64,000 nt of DNA from Desulforamulus reducens MI-1 (GTDB lineage Bacteria; Bacillota; Desulfotomaculia; Desulfotomaculales; Desulfotomaculaceae). Location: the NCBI RefSeq assembly GCF_000016165.1, contig NC_009253.1, positions 1,894,332 through 1,958,331 of the forward strand, in the 5' to 3' direction. The notes beneath the pieces were generated by a model that saw only the letters and a list, made by a program, of their open reading frames with translations, was not told the DNA's origin and ran no database searches. Made by a program: the position numbers and the translations under genes. Below are positions 53,965-63,936 of this stretch, piece by piece (position 1 is the stretch's first letter; the number at the start of each line of letters is the position of its first letter).

Positions 53965-54732
53965 ATGAAAATCTTAGTTTTACTAAAACAAGTATTTGAT
54001 ACCGAAGCCGTAATCAAAATTGCAGATGGAAAAATTAGCGGTGATGGTATCACCCAGATCATCAATCCTTATGATGAGTTTGCTGTTGAGGAAGCGCTGA
54101 AAATTGCGGAGGCTACTAAGGGCGAAGTAACTATCGTTTCTGTAGGGGCAGATGTAGAACAAACCGTACGCCAAGCTCTGGCAATGGGTGCAACAAATGG
54201 TTATGTAGTTGAAGACGCTGCTATGACTGATGTCGATGAGTACAGTATAGCTACTATTTTGTCCAAAGCTATTGGTGCTATGCAATACGATCTGATTTTA
54301 GCAGGCTGGCGGGCAATTGATGATGGTTCTGCCCAGGTAGCTAGTCGTGTTGCCCAAGCTTTAAATATTCCTTTAGTTAATTTAGCTATCAAGTTGGATG
54401 TTGCTGACGGAAAAGCCACAGCAGTTACTGAAATTGATGGTGGTACTGCAACGATTGAAGTTCCTTTACCAGCTGTGGTTACTTGCCAGAAAGGCCTTAA
54501 TGAGCCCCGTTACCCATCCATGAAGGGTATTATGCAGGCTAAGAAAAAGAAAATAGAAAAGGTTGGATTGGGAGCTTTAGGTCTTGATGCATCTGCTGTA
54601 GCAGCAAAAGCAAAAACCTTAAATATCTATTTACCACAAACCCGGGCTGCCGGAAAGGTTATTACAGATGAGCCCGCCGTTGCAGCTAAGGAAGTTGCAA
54701 AACTGTTAAGAGAAGAAGCTAAAGTTATTTAA
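53965..54732 (+). CDS. etfB: Electron transfer flavoprotein beta subunit
   Basis: A 255-residue ETF beta subunit that, with EtfA, accepts electrons from acyl-CoA dehydrogenase. The N-terminal KILVLLKQVFDTEA, NPYDEFAVEEAL, AGWRAIDDGSAQV and EPRYPSMKGIMQAKKK segments are family hallmarks. ATG 53965 follows AAGGAGGGTGCGT; a GTG at 53959 lies in that site. It is preceded by a sigma-54 promoter and sits 14 bases before etfA. Confidence 0.94.
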   Translation: MKILVLLKQVFDTEAVIKIADGKISGDGITQIINPYDEFAVEEALKIAEATKGEVTIVSVGADVEQTVRQALAMGATNGYVVEDAAMTDVDEYSIATILSKAIGAMQYDLILAGWRAIDDGSAQVASRVAQALNIPLVNLAIKLDVADGKATAVTEIDGGTATIEVPLPAVVTCQKGLNEPRYPSMKGIMQAKKKKIEKVGLGALGLDASAVAAKAKTLNIYLPQTRAAGKVITDEPAVAAKEVAKLLREEAKVI

Positions 54733-54746
54733 AGGAGGGGAAGCCA

Positions 54747-55724
54747 ATGGCAAAAGGTATTTGGGTATTTGCAGAACAACGTGATGGCAAAATTAAAAAA
54801 GTAACATACGAATTATTAAGCGCTGGTCGTGGTCTGGCTGACAATCTCGGAGAAGAACTTTGTGCTGTATTATTTGGTAAAGATGTTGCCGGAGCAGCTG
54901 CTGCTCTTGGTGAATATGGAGCAGACAAGGTTTTTGTAGCCGATAACGAAAAACTAGCTGAATATACTAATGATGCATATGTTAATACACTGTTTGATTT
55001 GGCAAAAGCCAATGAACCCAATGCAATATTATTCGGATATACCGCTAGTGGTCGTGATTTAGGTGCTAGCATAGCTCAACGTCTTGAAACTGGTATGTTT
55101 TCAGATTGTGTAAGCGTAAAAGTTGATGGTGGTCAGTTAGTATTTGATCGTCCCCTTTATGCAGGCAAAGCCTTTGTATCTGCTTCTTGTCCAGAAGCAC
55201 GCCCTGTTGTTGCTGCAATGCGTCCTAACGTATTAGCAATTAATGAACCTCAGGCAGGTAAGCAAGCCGAGGTAGTAAACGTTGAAGTTTCTGGAGATAT
55301 TCGTCAGGTGATTAAAGAGGTTGCCATGGCAATTTCTTCTCGTCCAGAACTTACTGAAGCTAGTATTATTGTTTCAGCTGGTCGTGGTGTAAAAGCTCCA
55401 GAAAATATGAAACTAATCGAAGAATTTGCAGACTCCATTGGTGCTGCTGTCGGATGTTCAAGGGCAGTTGTTGATGCTGGATGGTATCCCCAGGCTCAAC
55501 AGGTTGGACAAACTGGTAAAACCGTAGCTGCCAATCTATACATTGCATGTGGTATCTCCGGTGCTATTCAGCATTTAGCTGGTATGAGTTCCTCCAAGTG
55601 CATTGTTGCCATCAACAAAGACCCTGAGGCTAATATCTTTAAGGTAGCCGATTATGGTATCGTCGGTGACCTGTTTGAAGTTGTACCTATTCTTAAAGAA
55701 GAGTTGAAAAAACTTTTAGCATAA
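54747..55724 (+). CDS. etfA: Electron transfer flavoprotein alpha subunit
   Basis: A 325-residue ETF alpha subunit with the C-terminal FAD domain: SAGRGVKAPENMKL, GAAVGCSRAVVDAGW, QVGQTGKTV, YIACGISGAIQHLAGM and INKDPEANIFKVADYGIVGD. There is no N-terminal ferredoxin domain. It pairs with the preceding etfB. Proximity to the membrane Fe-S protein suggests electron flow to menaquinone, although an electron-bifurcating role cannot be ruled out by eye. AAAGGAGG precedes ATG 54747. Confidence 0.94.
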   Translation: MAKGIWVFAEQRDGKIKKVTYELLSAGRGLADNLGEELCAVLFGKDVAGAAAALGEYGADKVFVADNEKLAEYTNDAYVNTLFDLAKANEPNAILFGYTASGRDLGASIAQRLETGMFSDCVSVKVDGGQLVFDRPLYAGKAFVSASCPEARPVVAAMRPNVLAINEPQAGKQAEVVNVEVSGDIRQVIKEVAMAISSRPELTEASIIVSAGRGVKAPENMKLIEEFADSIGAAVGCSRAVVDAGWYPQAQQVGQTGKTVAANLYIACGISGAIQHLAGMSSSKCIVAINKDPEANIFKVADYGIVGDLFEVVPILKEELKKLLA

Positions 55725-55787
55725 TTTAAGCTTCAAGTGCCGTGTAATAGGTTTGTAGTATACGGGTTTCAAAGGAGGGTGCGGAAG

Positions 55788-55961
55788 TTGAATGATTTCC
55801 GTTGCGCTAAGTGCCAGAAGCTATTGGCGAGGTACAACAATTGCCAAATGATAGAAATAAAATGTCCAAGATGTGGCTTAACAAATAAGCTTCAAAACAA
55901 CGCATGTTTCTCAACAGAAAGAAAGCAACCCGTATACATAACGGCAGCAGGTATAAAGTAA
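55788..55961 (+). CDS. Com-like zinc-finger protein
   Basis: A 57-residue protein. The first half has two CxxC pairs (FRCAKCQKLLAR and IKCPRCGLTN) spaced like the Mu phage Com translational regulator. Such small zinc ribbons are common near unrelated genes in Firmicutes. TTG 55788 follows AAAGGAGGGTGCGGAAG and fits better than the upstream ATG at 55737, which would extend into the etfA downstream region. Its role is unknown. Confidence 0.6.
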   Translation: MNDFRCAKCQKLLARYNNCQMIEIKCPRCGLTNKLQNNACFSTERKQPVYITAAGIK

Positions 55962-56007
55962 TGTATAACTAACAAAATAAAGCTTAATTTCTGAGATGAG
56001 AGCCTAG

Positions 56008-56038
56008 AGCCCCGCCAGACAATGTTCTGCGGGGTTTT
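56008..56038 (+). terminator. Intrinsic terminator
   Basis: CCCCGC pairs with GCGGGG (an additional AGA/TCT pair inside) and is followed by TTTT. It ends the etfBA-Com unit. Confidence 0.8.
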
Positions 56039-56158
56039 AGCTTTCAATTTGAAGTAGGCTATAAATCTCTATGTCTGCTGCTATGGGGCAGAACATGGTG
56101 GTGTATTTATAATCATTATTGCTTCTTTCCATAACATAAATTAATGAGGAGGATGAAA

Positions 56159-57013
56159 ATGGAAATTAAAAAGGTAATGGTTGTTGGAGCAGGCCAAATG
56201 GGTAGTGGTATCGCACAGGTCTTTGCTCAGGCAGGTATCTCTGTAGTTCTAAACGACATAGCCCCAGAATTTGTTCAAAAGGGTTTTAAAAACATTGAAA
56301 AGAATCTGGCCCGCAGCGTAGATAAGGGTAAAATGGCAGCTGAAGCTAAGGATGCCGCCCTTGCTCTTATTGCTCAGTCCACCAGTCTGCAAGATGCTAA
56401 AGATTGTGATTTGGTAATAGAAGCTGCTATTGAAAATATGTCAATTAAAGCAAAAATCTTTAGCGAGTTGGATGAGATATGTCCACCACATGCAATTTTA
56501 GCTTCAAATACCTCCTCATTGCCCATCACCGAAATTGCAGCAACAACAAAACGTCCAGCCCAAGTAATTGGTATGCACTTCATGAATCCCGTACCAGTTA
56601 TGAAACTGGTTGAGGTTATCCGGGGTCTGGCTACCACAGACGAAGTTTACAATGTTATCAAGGAAACCAGTATTAAAATTGGCAAAGTACCCGTTGAAGT
56701 TAATGATGTTCCTGGTTTTGTTTCAAACCGTGTTCTGCAACTAATGATTAACGAAGCTATCTTCTGTGTCTATGAAGGAGTAGCTACACCAGAAGGAATT
56801 GACGATGTAATGAAACTGGGTTGCAACCACCCAATGGGACCCCTTGCATTAGCTGACCTAATTGGTCTGGACACCATTCTTGCCATTATGAACGTTCTTT
56901 ATGAAGGCTATGGTGATTCCAAATATCGCCCCTGCCCACTGCTCCGTCAATATGTAAAAGCCGGCTGGCTTGGTAGAAAATCCGGTAAAGGCTTCTACGA
57001 TTACAGTAAATAG
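56159..57013 (+). CDS. hbd: 3-hydroxybutyryl-CoA dehydrogenase
   Basis: NAD(P)-dependent oxidation of (S)-3-hydroxybutyryl-CoA to acetoacetyl-CoA. The Rossmann motif [16 protein letters not shown] is near the start. The catalytic His is in [15 protein letters not shown], and [11 protein letters not shown] and [16 protein letters not shown] are conserved. ATG 56159 (284 residues) follows GAGGAGGATG. It is followed 16 bases later by crotonase, the preceding step in beta-oxidation. Confidence 0.94.
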   Translation: MEIKKVMVVGAGQMGSGIAQVFAQAGISVVLNDIAPEFVQKGFKNIEKNLARSVDKGKMAAEAKDAALALIAQSTSLQDAKDCDLVIEAAIENMSIKAKIFSELDEICPPHAILASNTSSLPITEIAATTKRPAQVIGMHFMNPVPVMKLVEVIRGLATTDEVYNVIKETSIKIGKVPVEVNDVPGFVSNRVLQLMINEAIFCVYEGVATPEGIDDVMKLGCNHPMGPLALADLIGLDTILAIMNVLYEGYGDSKYRPCPLLRQYVKAGWLGRKSGKGFYDYSK

Positions 57014-57029
57014 TTAGGAGGTCAACCCA

Positions 57030-57812
57030 ATGGAATGGAATACCATTCTCCTTGAAAAAGAAGGCAATATTGCTTTGTTGACCATCAATCGTCCCAAAGC
57101 ATTAAATGCCCTAAATCCCGAAGTTCTTACCGAATTAGGGCAAGCTGTTGACGCAATTAGTGCGGATGATGAAATATTTGTCGTAATCCTAAAAGGTGCT
57201 GGAGAAAAGGCTTTTGTGGCTGGTGCAGATATTACAGCAATGAAAGATATGACAGCCCTCGAGGGCCGGAACTTTGGTCAACTGGGACAAGAAGTATTCA
57301 AAAAACTAGAATATATGCCAAAACCAATCATTGCGGCCATTAACGGCTTTGCTCTGGGCGGAGGTTGTGAATTGGCTATGGCTTGTGATATCCGTGTAGC
57401 CTCTGAAAAAAGTAAGTTTGGGCAACCGGAAGTTGGGTTAGGCATCACCCCTGGATTTGCCGGAACCCAAAGATTGCCTCGTTTAGTAGGAAAAGGTCGT
57501 GCCAAAGAACTGATCTATACAGCCGATATTATCGGGGCTGCAGATGCTCATCGTATTGGTTTAGTGAATCATGTTGTGCCAGAAGATCAATTACTTGAAT
57601 TCTGTAAGAACATGGCCAAACGAATTGCATCCAAAGGTCAAATTGCTGTTCGCCTTTGCAAATCTGCCATTGATCAAGGTCTAGAGATGGATGTTGATAA
57701 GGGAATAGCATATGAAGCCGAAGTATTTGGTCTTTGCTTTGCTACAACCGATCAAACAGAAGGCATGACTGCTTTTGTAGAAAAGAGAAAGCCTAACTTT
57801 ACTGGCAAATAA
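57030..57812 (+). CDS. crt: Enoyl-CoA hydratase (crotonase / 3-hydroxybutyryl-CoA dehydratase)
   Basis: A 260-residue hydratase that interconverts crotonyl-CoA and 3-hydroxybutyryl-CoA. Unlike the crotonase-like protein at 43812 it has both catalytic glutamates, in GGGCELAMACD and FGQPEVGLGI. The oxyanion-hole segment KAFVAGADI and the terminal VEKRKPNF are typical. TTAGGAGGTC lies upstream of ATG 57030. It is 16 bases after hbd and 85 before the dehydrogenase gene. Confidence 0.94.
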   Translation: MEWNTILLEKEGNIALLTINRPKALNALNPEVLTELGQAVDAISADDEIFVVILKGAGEKAFVAGADITAMKDMTALEGRNFGQLGQEVFKKLEYMPKPIIAAINGFALGGGCELAMACDIRVASEKSKFGQPEVGLGITPGFAGTQRLPRLVGKGRAKELIYTADIIGAADAHRIGLVNHVVPEDQLLEFCKNMAKRIASKGQIAVRLCKSAIDQGLEMDVDKGIAYEAEVFGLCFATTDQTEGMTAFVEKRKPNFTGK

Positions 57813-57897
57813 ACTTGAATTTTTTTAGAGTTTCAGCTTGGCCATTTAGGCAGAGCAGAAAAAAGGTTGAATTCCATAAAATTAGGAGGGAAAGAAT

Positions 57898-59037
57898 ATG
57901 ATATTCAAATTAACTGAAGAACAAGAAATGCTTCGTAAAGCAGTGCGTGACTTTGCTGAGGGAGAAATTAAAGCAAAGGCAGCAGAAATGGATGAAAATG
58001 AACAGTACGATTACGGTCTGTGGACAAAAATGGCTGAGATGGGCCTTGCTGGCATACCTTTTTCCGATGAGTATGAAGGTGCAGGCATGGATAACGTTAG
58101 CTATGCCATTGCTGTTGAAGAATTAAGCCGCGTATGTGCTTCCAGCGGTGTGTTGGTATCCGCTCATACTTCCCTGTGTGCATGGCCTATTTATGCCTTT
58201 GGTACCGAAGAACAAAGGAAAAAATATTTAGTTCCTTTGTGCAGTGGTGAAAAAATCGGTGCTCTGGGACTTACCGAACCTGGTGCAGGATCTGATGCTG
58301 TTGGACAAAAGACCACTGCAGTATTAGATGGCGATGAGTATGTATTAAACGGCAACAAAATCTTTATTACTAACGGTTATTATGCTGACACCTATGTCAT
58401 CATTGCTGTTACAGATAAGTCTAAGAAATCTAAGGGTATATCCTCTTTCATAGTTGAAAAAGGAACTCCCGGCTTCTCCTTTGGTAAAAAAGAACATAAG
58501 ATGGGTATCCGGGCCTCCGCTACCTACGAACTAGTCTTTGAGAATTGCCGTATCCCCAAAGCTAACCTGCTGGGTGAAGAAGGTCAAGGCTTTAAGCAAG
58601 TTATGATGACCTTAGATGGCGGTCGTATCGGTATTGCCTCCCAAGCTCTGGGTATTGCCCAGGGAGCTTTGGATGCTGCTATCGAATACAGTAAGATCCG
58701 TGAACAATTTGGCAAGCCAATCTCCGCTAACCAAGGACTTCAGTGGATGATGGCTGATATGGCTACTCAAGTTGAAGCTGCAAGACTTATGGTTTATCAG
58801 GCTGCCTATCGCAAGGACAATAAGATGCCCTACAGTAAAGAGGCCGCTATGGCTAAACTCTTTGCTGCTGAGACAGCAATGGCTGTTACCACCAAAGCTG
58901 TTCAAATATTCGGCGGATATGGTTATACAAGAGAATATCCTGTAGAGCGTATGATGCGTGATGCTAAGATTACCGAAATCTATGAAGGTACCAGTGAAGT
59001 ACAACGTATGGTTATTGCAGCTAATATTCTGAAGTAA
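57898..59037 (+). CDS. bcd: Short-chain (butyryl-CoA) acyl-CoA dehydrogenase
   Basis: A 379-residue FAD enzyme that oxidises butyryl-CoA to crotonyl-CoA and passes electrons to ETF. Signatures are [23 protein letters not shown], and the C-terminal [20 protein letters not shown] followed by the catalytic Glu in IYEGTSEVQ. Chain-length preference is inferred from the butanoate gene set, since isobutyryl-CoA dehydrogenases look similar. AGGAGGGAAAGAAT precedes ATG 57898. A terminator follows. Confidence 0.92.
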   Translation: MIFKLTEEQEMLRKAVRDFAEGEIKAKAAEMDENEQYDYGLWTKMAEMGLAGIPFSDEYEGAGMDNVSYAIAVEELSRVCASSGVLVSAHTSLCAWPIYAFGTEEQRKKYLVPLCSGEKIGALGLTEPGAGSDAVGQKTTAVLDGDEYVLNGNKIFITNGYYADTYVIIAVTDKSKKSKGISSFIVEKGTPGFSFGKKEHKMGIRASATYELVFENCRIPKANLLGEEGQGFKQVMMTLDGGRIGIASQALGIAQGALDAAIEYSKIREQFGKPISANQGLQWMMADMATQVEAARLMVYQAAYRKDNKMPYSKEAAMAKLFAAETAMAVTTKAVQIFGGYGYTREYPVERMMRDAKITEIYEGTSEVQRMVIAANILK

Positions 59038-59043
59038 TTACCC

Positions 59044-59097
59044 AATCGAGTAGAGTATCGAAATATAAAGACACGTCCGTTACTCTACTCGATTTTC
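59044..59097 (+). terminator. Terminator of the hbd-crt-bcd unit
   Basis: AATCGAGTAGAGTA pairs exactly with TACTCTACTCGATT over a 23-base loop, followed by TTCTT. I see no gene in the rest of 59098-59453. Confidence 0.75.
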
Positions 59098-59453
59098 TTA
59101 AATTTTTATACTGACGTAAGTAGATAATTGAACAAGTAAGTTGAAATATTTTTATCTAGTTCTGTTACTTTGTTCACATAATCTAATTATGATTTGGCTT
59201 TTTACAGTCTTTTAAGGAAAAAACTTTTAAAATAGTCCCAGATCTCGCGAAGTATACTCCGACCAGTCGTACCAGTTTAAGGAATAATAGGAAGTCAGCT
59301 TAGAATGTACACAATACATAAGTCTTAATTTTCACCATCCAGTTCCAAGTATGTTGGTATATAGAGATTTTGCAGCATATGGAAACTGGTAGGAACTTAA
59401 AAATCAATCAAAGTTCCTAACACATTTTGACTTGTAGAAGGAGAGGAAAAGTT

Positions 59454-60614
59454 ATGAGTGAAGCAGCAACCTATTTTTTAGAAGTCAGAGATGCAATCGT
59501 AGAGATGGGTGGCGAAAACATCAACCTTTGTATGCAATGCGGAACCTGTGCCGGTACTTGCCCATGGGGTAGACTGGAAGAAAAAAGTCCCTTTAATATT
59601 CGTAAAATGATTTATCAAGGCCGAATGGGCTTAGAAGGTTATGAAACAGATGACATCCTATATGCTTGTACAACCTGTGGCCACTGTGTGACTCGCTGCC
59701 CCCGGGGCGTAAAAATTACTGACGTAGTAAGGGCCATGCGTAGCGTCATCGGTGAAACAGGTGGTATACCAAAGAACCTTAAAGCTGCTGTGGGAAGTAT
59801 TAACAGTCAAGGTAACCCCTGGTCTCAACCTAGAGAAAAACGCGATACATGGGCCAAGGACCTTGATATCAATAAATTTACCCCTGAAACAGAGTATCTT
59901 TTATTTGTCTGTTGTACCTCAGCCTTTGATGGTAGAAGTCAAAAAATTGCCCGTTCTATCGCTGAACTTCTTAAAAAAGCCGGCGTCAGCTTTGGTATCA
60001 TCGGCAATCAGGAACAGTGTTGTGGTGAGTCCATACGTAAGATTGGGGCTGAAAGCGAGTTTTCAATGCTAGCAGAATCCAATATTAAACTTTTTAAAGA
60101 AAATGGTGTAAAAAAGATCATTACAACATCACCTCATTGTCTTTCTGCATTTAAAAACGATTATCCAGAATTTGGCGGTGAGTTTGAAGTTTTCCATTAC
60201 ACTCAAATACTTGATGATCTAGTTAAGGAAGGTAAACTTTCCTTTACCAATGCCAAAAACCAAAAGGTTATTTACCATGAACCCTGTTACCTTGGACGCC
60301 ATAGTCAAATCTTTGAAGCCCCAAGGGAACTACTATCCCAGGTACCTGGAGTCGAAACCATTGAATTTGCAAAGTCCCAGAAGGACAGCCTATGCTGTGG
60401 CGGCGGGGGAGCTAGGATCTGGATGGAAACTGAATCAGGTCAGCGTTTTTCCGATTTTAAAGTGCAGGAGGCCTCTGACAAAGAGGCAGATATTCTGGTT
60501 ACTGCATGCCCTTATTGTGTGGTCATGATGGAAGATAGTGCTAAGACTTTAAACAAAGATGAGGAAATAAAGATTATGGATATCAGTGAAATCCTCAAAG
60601 AAAATCTTGGCTAA
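59454..60614 (+). CDS. HdrD-like Fe-S oxidoreductase (two CCG domains), cytosolic
   Basis: A 386-residue soluble protein with two 4Fe-4S motifs (CMQCGTCAGTCPWG and CTTCGHCVTRCPRG) and two CCG domains. The second CCG domain is complete (CYLGRH..LCCGGGGARIW..TACPYC). In the first, CCTSAF and CCGESI are present, but the last CxxC reads TTSPHC, so one Cys is Ser. It resembles the C-terminal half of the membrane protein at 51375, which keeps TTCPHC there. It could be a soluble electron carrier or subunit for ETF or other donors. ATG 59454 follows AAGGAGAGG. Confidence 0.85.
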   Translation: MSEAATYFLEVRDAIVEMGGENINLCMQCGTCAGTCPWGRLEEKSPFNIRKMIYQGRMGLEGYETDDILYACTTCGHCVTRCPRGVKITDVVRAMRSVIGETGGIPKNLKAAVGSINSQGNPWSQPREKRDTWAKDLDINKFTPETEYLLFVCCTSAFDGRSQKIARSIAELLKKAGVSFGIIGNQEQCCGESIRKIGAESEFSMLAESNIKLFKENGVKKIITTSPHCLSAFKNDYPEFGGEFEVFHYTQILDDLVKEGKLSFTNAKNQKVIYHEPCYLGRHSQIFEAPRELLSQVPGVETIEFAKSQKDSLCCGGGGARIWMETESGQRFSDFKVQEASDKEADILVTACPYCVVMMEDSAKTLNKDEEIKIMDISEILKENLG

Positions 60615-60662
60615 TTCTGGTTTTATCAGCATAGATTCTGAACAATCTGATATAGAAAAATG

Positions 60663-60702
60663 AATCCTCTTTAAAGTTTTAGCATTTTTAAGAGGAATTT
60701 TT
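60663..60702 (+). terminator. Intrinsic terminator
   Basis: AATCCTCTT-type arm pairs with AAGAGGAATT across a T-rich loop and is followed by TTTTTAAAAAT. Confidence 0.55.
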
Positions 60703-60851
60703 AAAAATAATTTGTCCGTTTCGATATATATTCTCTTTTTGAACAAATTTTAAAGTGACATATTTTATGGTTTAAGGGAATATTTATGAGAACCCGGACC
60801 TTCATACCCTGATCTTACAACCCCGTTACTTTACAAGCTTCCGATGGTGAT

Positions 60852-60903
60852 AGATCCCTACACCCTATAATCTTCTCACAAAACATCTTTTGGGATCTTT
60901 TTT
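60852..60903 (+). promoter_or_regulatory. Possible leader terminator upstream of thiolase
   Basis: AGATCCC and GGGATCT are separated by 33 bases, and the second arm runs into TTTTTT. It lies about 65 bases before the thiolase start and may be a terminator or attenuator. The rest of 60703-60967 shows no gene. Confidence 0.35.
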
Positions 60904-60967
60904 GTACCTACACATCCACCAGATTAAAAGCAAATCTGCTTAATAAAAAAATGGAGGTTTGATTGTT

Positions 60968-62152
60968 ATGAGTAAGCGTGAAGTTGTTATCGTTAGTGCG
61001 GTCCGTACACCTATTGGTAGTTTCGGGGGTACCCTGTGTAATATCCCCGCTGCAGAATTGGGTGCTATCGCCGTAAAGGAAGCCCTGCAGCGTATTGGCT
61101 TAGATGGCAAAGATGTTGATGAAGTAATTTTAGGTAATGTCATTCAGGCAGCGCAAGGGCAAAACCCTGCTCGTCAAGCATCTTTAAAAGCGGGTATTCC
61201 CATAGAAGTGCCTGCCTATGCTGTAAATATGGTTTGTGGTTCTGGTCTTAAGACAGTAGCCATGGCTGCCAATGATATCATATGTGGGGAAGCCGAAATA
61301 GTTGTAGCAGGTGGCTTTGAGAATATGAGTATTGCCCCCTACGCCATTGAGAAGGCACGTTATGGTTACCGCATGGGGGATGGAAAAATTGTAGATACCA
61401 TGATTAAAGATGGTCTTACCTGTGCTTTTAATCATTACCACATGGGTATTACGGCAGAAAATATTGCAGAACGTTACGGCCTTACCCGTGAAGCCCAAGA
61501 CAACTTTGCATTAGCTAGTCAACAAAAGGCAATTGCTGCCATTGACCGGGGAGCATTTAAGGAAGAGATTGTACCTGTTGTCATTCCGCAAAGAAAAGGT
61601 GATCCTAAAATATTTGACACCGATGAATTCCCCAGAAGAGGAACAACAATAGAAGGGCTATCTAAACTAAAGCCTGCCTTCAAAAAAGATGGAACAGTAA
61701 CAGCGGGGAATGCCTCTGGCATTAATGATGGTGCAGCGGCTTTGGTAGTTATGTCTGCAGAAAAAGCTGCTCAACTGGGCCTAAAACCTATGGCTACTAT
61801 TTTATCCGGCGGATCTGCCGGTGTGGATCCTTCTGTTATGGGTCTTGGTCCCATTCCTGCCAGCCGGAAAGCCCTAGCTAAGGCTGGTATGACAGTAGAT
61901 CAAATGGACCTTATAGAAGCAAACGAAGCCTTTGCTGCTCAATCTCTGGCAGTGGTAAAAGATTTAGAATTGCCTACAGAAAAGGTAAATGTTAACGGTG
62001 GTGCCATTGCTATTGGTCACCCTGTGGGAGCCAGCGGTGCCCGTATTTTAGTAACCCTGCTCTATGAAATGAAACGTAGAGATTCCCGTTTCGGTTTAGC
62101 TACCCTTTGTATTGGTGGTGGTCAGGGGCAAGCTTTGGTTGTAGCTAGATAG
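60968..62152 (+). CDS. thl: Acetyl-CoA acetyltransferase (thiolase)
   Basis: Cleaves acetoacetyl-CoA into two acetyl-CoA, the last step of butyrate oxidation. The nucleophile Cys90 is in [10 protein letters not shown]. His is in [10 protein letters not shown], and the acid/base Cys in [23 protein letters not shown] and EANEAFA are also present. ATG 60968 (394 residues) is 9 bases after GGAGG; the in-frame TTG at 60959 is too close to that site. Confidence 0.94.
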   Translation: MSKREVVIVSAVRTPIGSFGGTLCNIPAAELGAIAVKEALQRIGLDGKDVDEVILGNVIQAAQGQNPARQASLKAGIPIEVPAYAVNMVCGSGLKTVAMAANDIICGEAEIVVAGGFENMSIAPYAIEKARYGYRMGDGKIVDTMIKDGLTCAFNHYHMGITAENIAERYGLTREAQDNFALASQQKAIAAIDRGAFKEEIVPVVIPQRKGDPKIFDTDEFPRRGTTIEGLSKLKPAFKKDGTVTAGNASGINDGAAALVVMSAEKAAQLGLKPMATILSGGSAGVDPSVMGLGPIPASRKALAKAGMTVDQMDLIEANEAFAAQSLAVVKDLELPTEKVNVNGGAIAIGHPVGASGARILVTLLYEMKRRDSRFGLATLCIGGGQGQALVVAR

Positions 62153-62213
62153 TTAGTTTTGTATAATATAGATTTCTGCAGATAGATCTAATATCAAATT
62201 TTTCAGCATCGTA

Positions 62214-62248
62214 GAAACGACTAAAGCAAATTTAGCTTTAGTCGTTTC
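62214..62248 (+). terminator. Perfect 14-bp hairpin after thiolase
   Basis: GAAACGACTAAAGC pairs exactly with GCTTTAGTCGTTTC over a 7-base loop. There is no T-run after it. Confidence 0.6.
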
Positions 62249-62441
62249 AATACCCAACTTGTAACATACATCTATCATAATGGTGTTTTTTATATGAATT
62301 AGAACTTATTCATTAGATAGTAACCATTAAAGGATGGAAATTGCCAATTTCATTATCTATCAAACAAGATTAATATAACAAAATATACAAAACTTACAGA
62401 CTATTCAAAAAATATAAGCTATAATGTACGAAAGGGTGAAC

Positions 62442-63785
62442 ATGATGAGCTCCTATGCTGATGAGTACAAAAGGAAACTAGTATCTGCCGATGAGGCAGT
62501 AAAGGTTATAAAGTCTGGTGATTGGATAGATTATGGTCAATTTGCTGGCCAAGTTATTAGCTTAGATAAAGCTTTGGCAGCCAGAAAAGAAGAATTAAAG
62601 GATGTTAAAGTCCGCGCCATGATGAGGGTTTCTGGTATGCCAGAAATAATAAAAGCAGATCCCGAGGCCGAATCCTTCTCTTTTATGAGCTGGCACTGCA
62701 GTGGTATAGATAGAAAGCTTTGTGATCAAAACCTCTGTCACTATCTGCCAATGACCTTCAGAGAACTTCCTGTCATGTATGAACGAGACTGTCATGTGGA
62801 TGTAGGAATGACTCAGGTCTCACCTATGGATGAACATGGTTATTTCTATTTTGGTTTGCAGAATTCCGCAACTAAAAGAATGCTTGATAAAGCAAAGGTC
62901 GTCATCGTAGAAGTAAACAAGAATCAACCAAAGGTTTTTGGCGGAAACGAAGAATGCATTCACATTTCCGAAGTGGATTATATTGTAGAACACGACTCAC
63001 CGATGCCACTCATTCCATCCGCTCCTATCTCTGAACTAGATAAGAAAATTGCCAGCTATATTGTACCGTTGATTGAAGATGGTTCCACGATTCAACTTGG
63101 TGTTGGTGGAATGCCAAATGCTGTGGGCAACGCCATTGCACAATCTGATCTGAAAGATCTGGGTATCCACACCGAAATGTTCGTGGATGCAATGGTCGAT
63201 ATGGTTGAAGCAGGCCGTGTCACTGGTAAGAAAAAGAATATTGATAAAGGAAAAATAGTTTTTACTTTCGGCTTAGGTTCTCAGAAACTGTATGACTTTG
63301 TGCACGCTAATCCCATGATTGCAACTTATCCCGTTGACTATTGTAACTACCCAAATTACATTGCCATGAATGACAAAGTTATAGCCATTAATAACATTAT
63401 TGAAATGGACCTTTTTGGTCAGGCTTGCTCTGAATCAGCTGGACCAAGACATATTAGCGGTACTGGTGGTCAGCTTGATTTTGGAGAGGGGGCGTACTTC
63501 TCCAAGGATGGAAAAGCCTTCTTATGTTTCTCCTCTACCTTTACTAAAAAAGACGGTACTTTGATGTCCCGTATTCGTCCAATGCTGACAGAAGGAGCGG
63601 TGGTTACTACACATCGTGCTGTAACAAACTATGTTGTTACAGAATATGGCATAGTCAATCTGAAAGGGCGCAGCACCTGGGAAAAAGCAGAGGCCTTGAT
63701 TTCAGTGGCCCACCCTGATTTCAGAGATCAATTAATCAAAGAAGCTCAGAAAATGAATATTTGGCGCAAAAGCAATAAGAAGTAA
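62442..63785 (+). CDS. Acetyl-CoA hydrolase/transferase family, probable butyryl-CoA:acetate CoA-transferase
   Basis: A 447-residue CoA-transferase that could activate butyrate or isobutyrate with acetyl-CoA as donor. The active-site Glu is in [17 protein letters not shown], followed by [15 protein letters not shown], and the CoA site [12 protein letters not shown] is present. These are typical of the butyryl-CoA:acetate and 4-hydroxybutyrate CoA-transferase group. Specificity within the group cannot be fixed by eye. ATG 62442 follows AAAGGGTGAAC; ATG 62445 is an alternative. Succinate or propionate specificity is less likely from the neighbours. Confidence 0.85.
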   Translation: MMSSYADEYKRKLVSADEAVKVIKSGDWIDYGQFAGQVISLDKALAARKEELKDVKVRAMMRVSGMPEIIKADPEAESFSFMSWHCSGIDRKLCDQNLCHYLPMTFRELPVMYERDCHVDVGMTQVSPMDEHGYFYFGLQNSATKRMLDKAKVVIVEVNKNQPKVFGGNEECIHISEVDYIVEHDSPMPLIPSAPISELDKKIASYIVPLIEDGSTIQLGVGGMPNAVGNAIAQSDLKDLGIHTEMFVDAMVDMVEAGRVTGKKKNIDKGKIVFTFGLGSQKLYDFVHANPMIATYPVDYCNYPNYIAMNDKVIAINNIIEMDLFGQACSESAGPRHISGTGGQLDFGEGAYFSKDGKAFLCFSSTFTKKDGTLMSRIRPMLTEGAVVTTHRAVTNYVVTEYGIVNLKGRSTWEKAEALISVAHPDFRDQLIKEAQKMNIWRKSNKK

Positions 63786-63805
63786 AAACATATTATTAAC
63801 CTCTT

Positions 63806-63835
63806 TAGTAGCCGACCACATCCGGTCGGCTACTA
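63806..63835 (+). terminator. Perfect 12-bp hairpin after the CoA-transferase gene
   Basis: TAGTAGCCGACC pairs exactly with GGTCGGCTACTA over a 6-base loop, without a T-run. Confidence 0.6.
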
Positions 63836-63936
63836 TTAAAACCAGGTGGTTATCAAACTGAATGAAAGGGGGAGATTATCAAGATCACTGTTGTGTAAGA
63901 GTAGGCCCGATTAAAAATTTTAAAGGAGGTTTTTTA

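Noticed and set aside
59359-59381. TTGGTAT...TTTTGCA resembling a sigma-54 promoter before the HdrD-like gene
   Set aside because: The distance between GG and GC is four bases too long.
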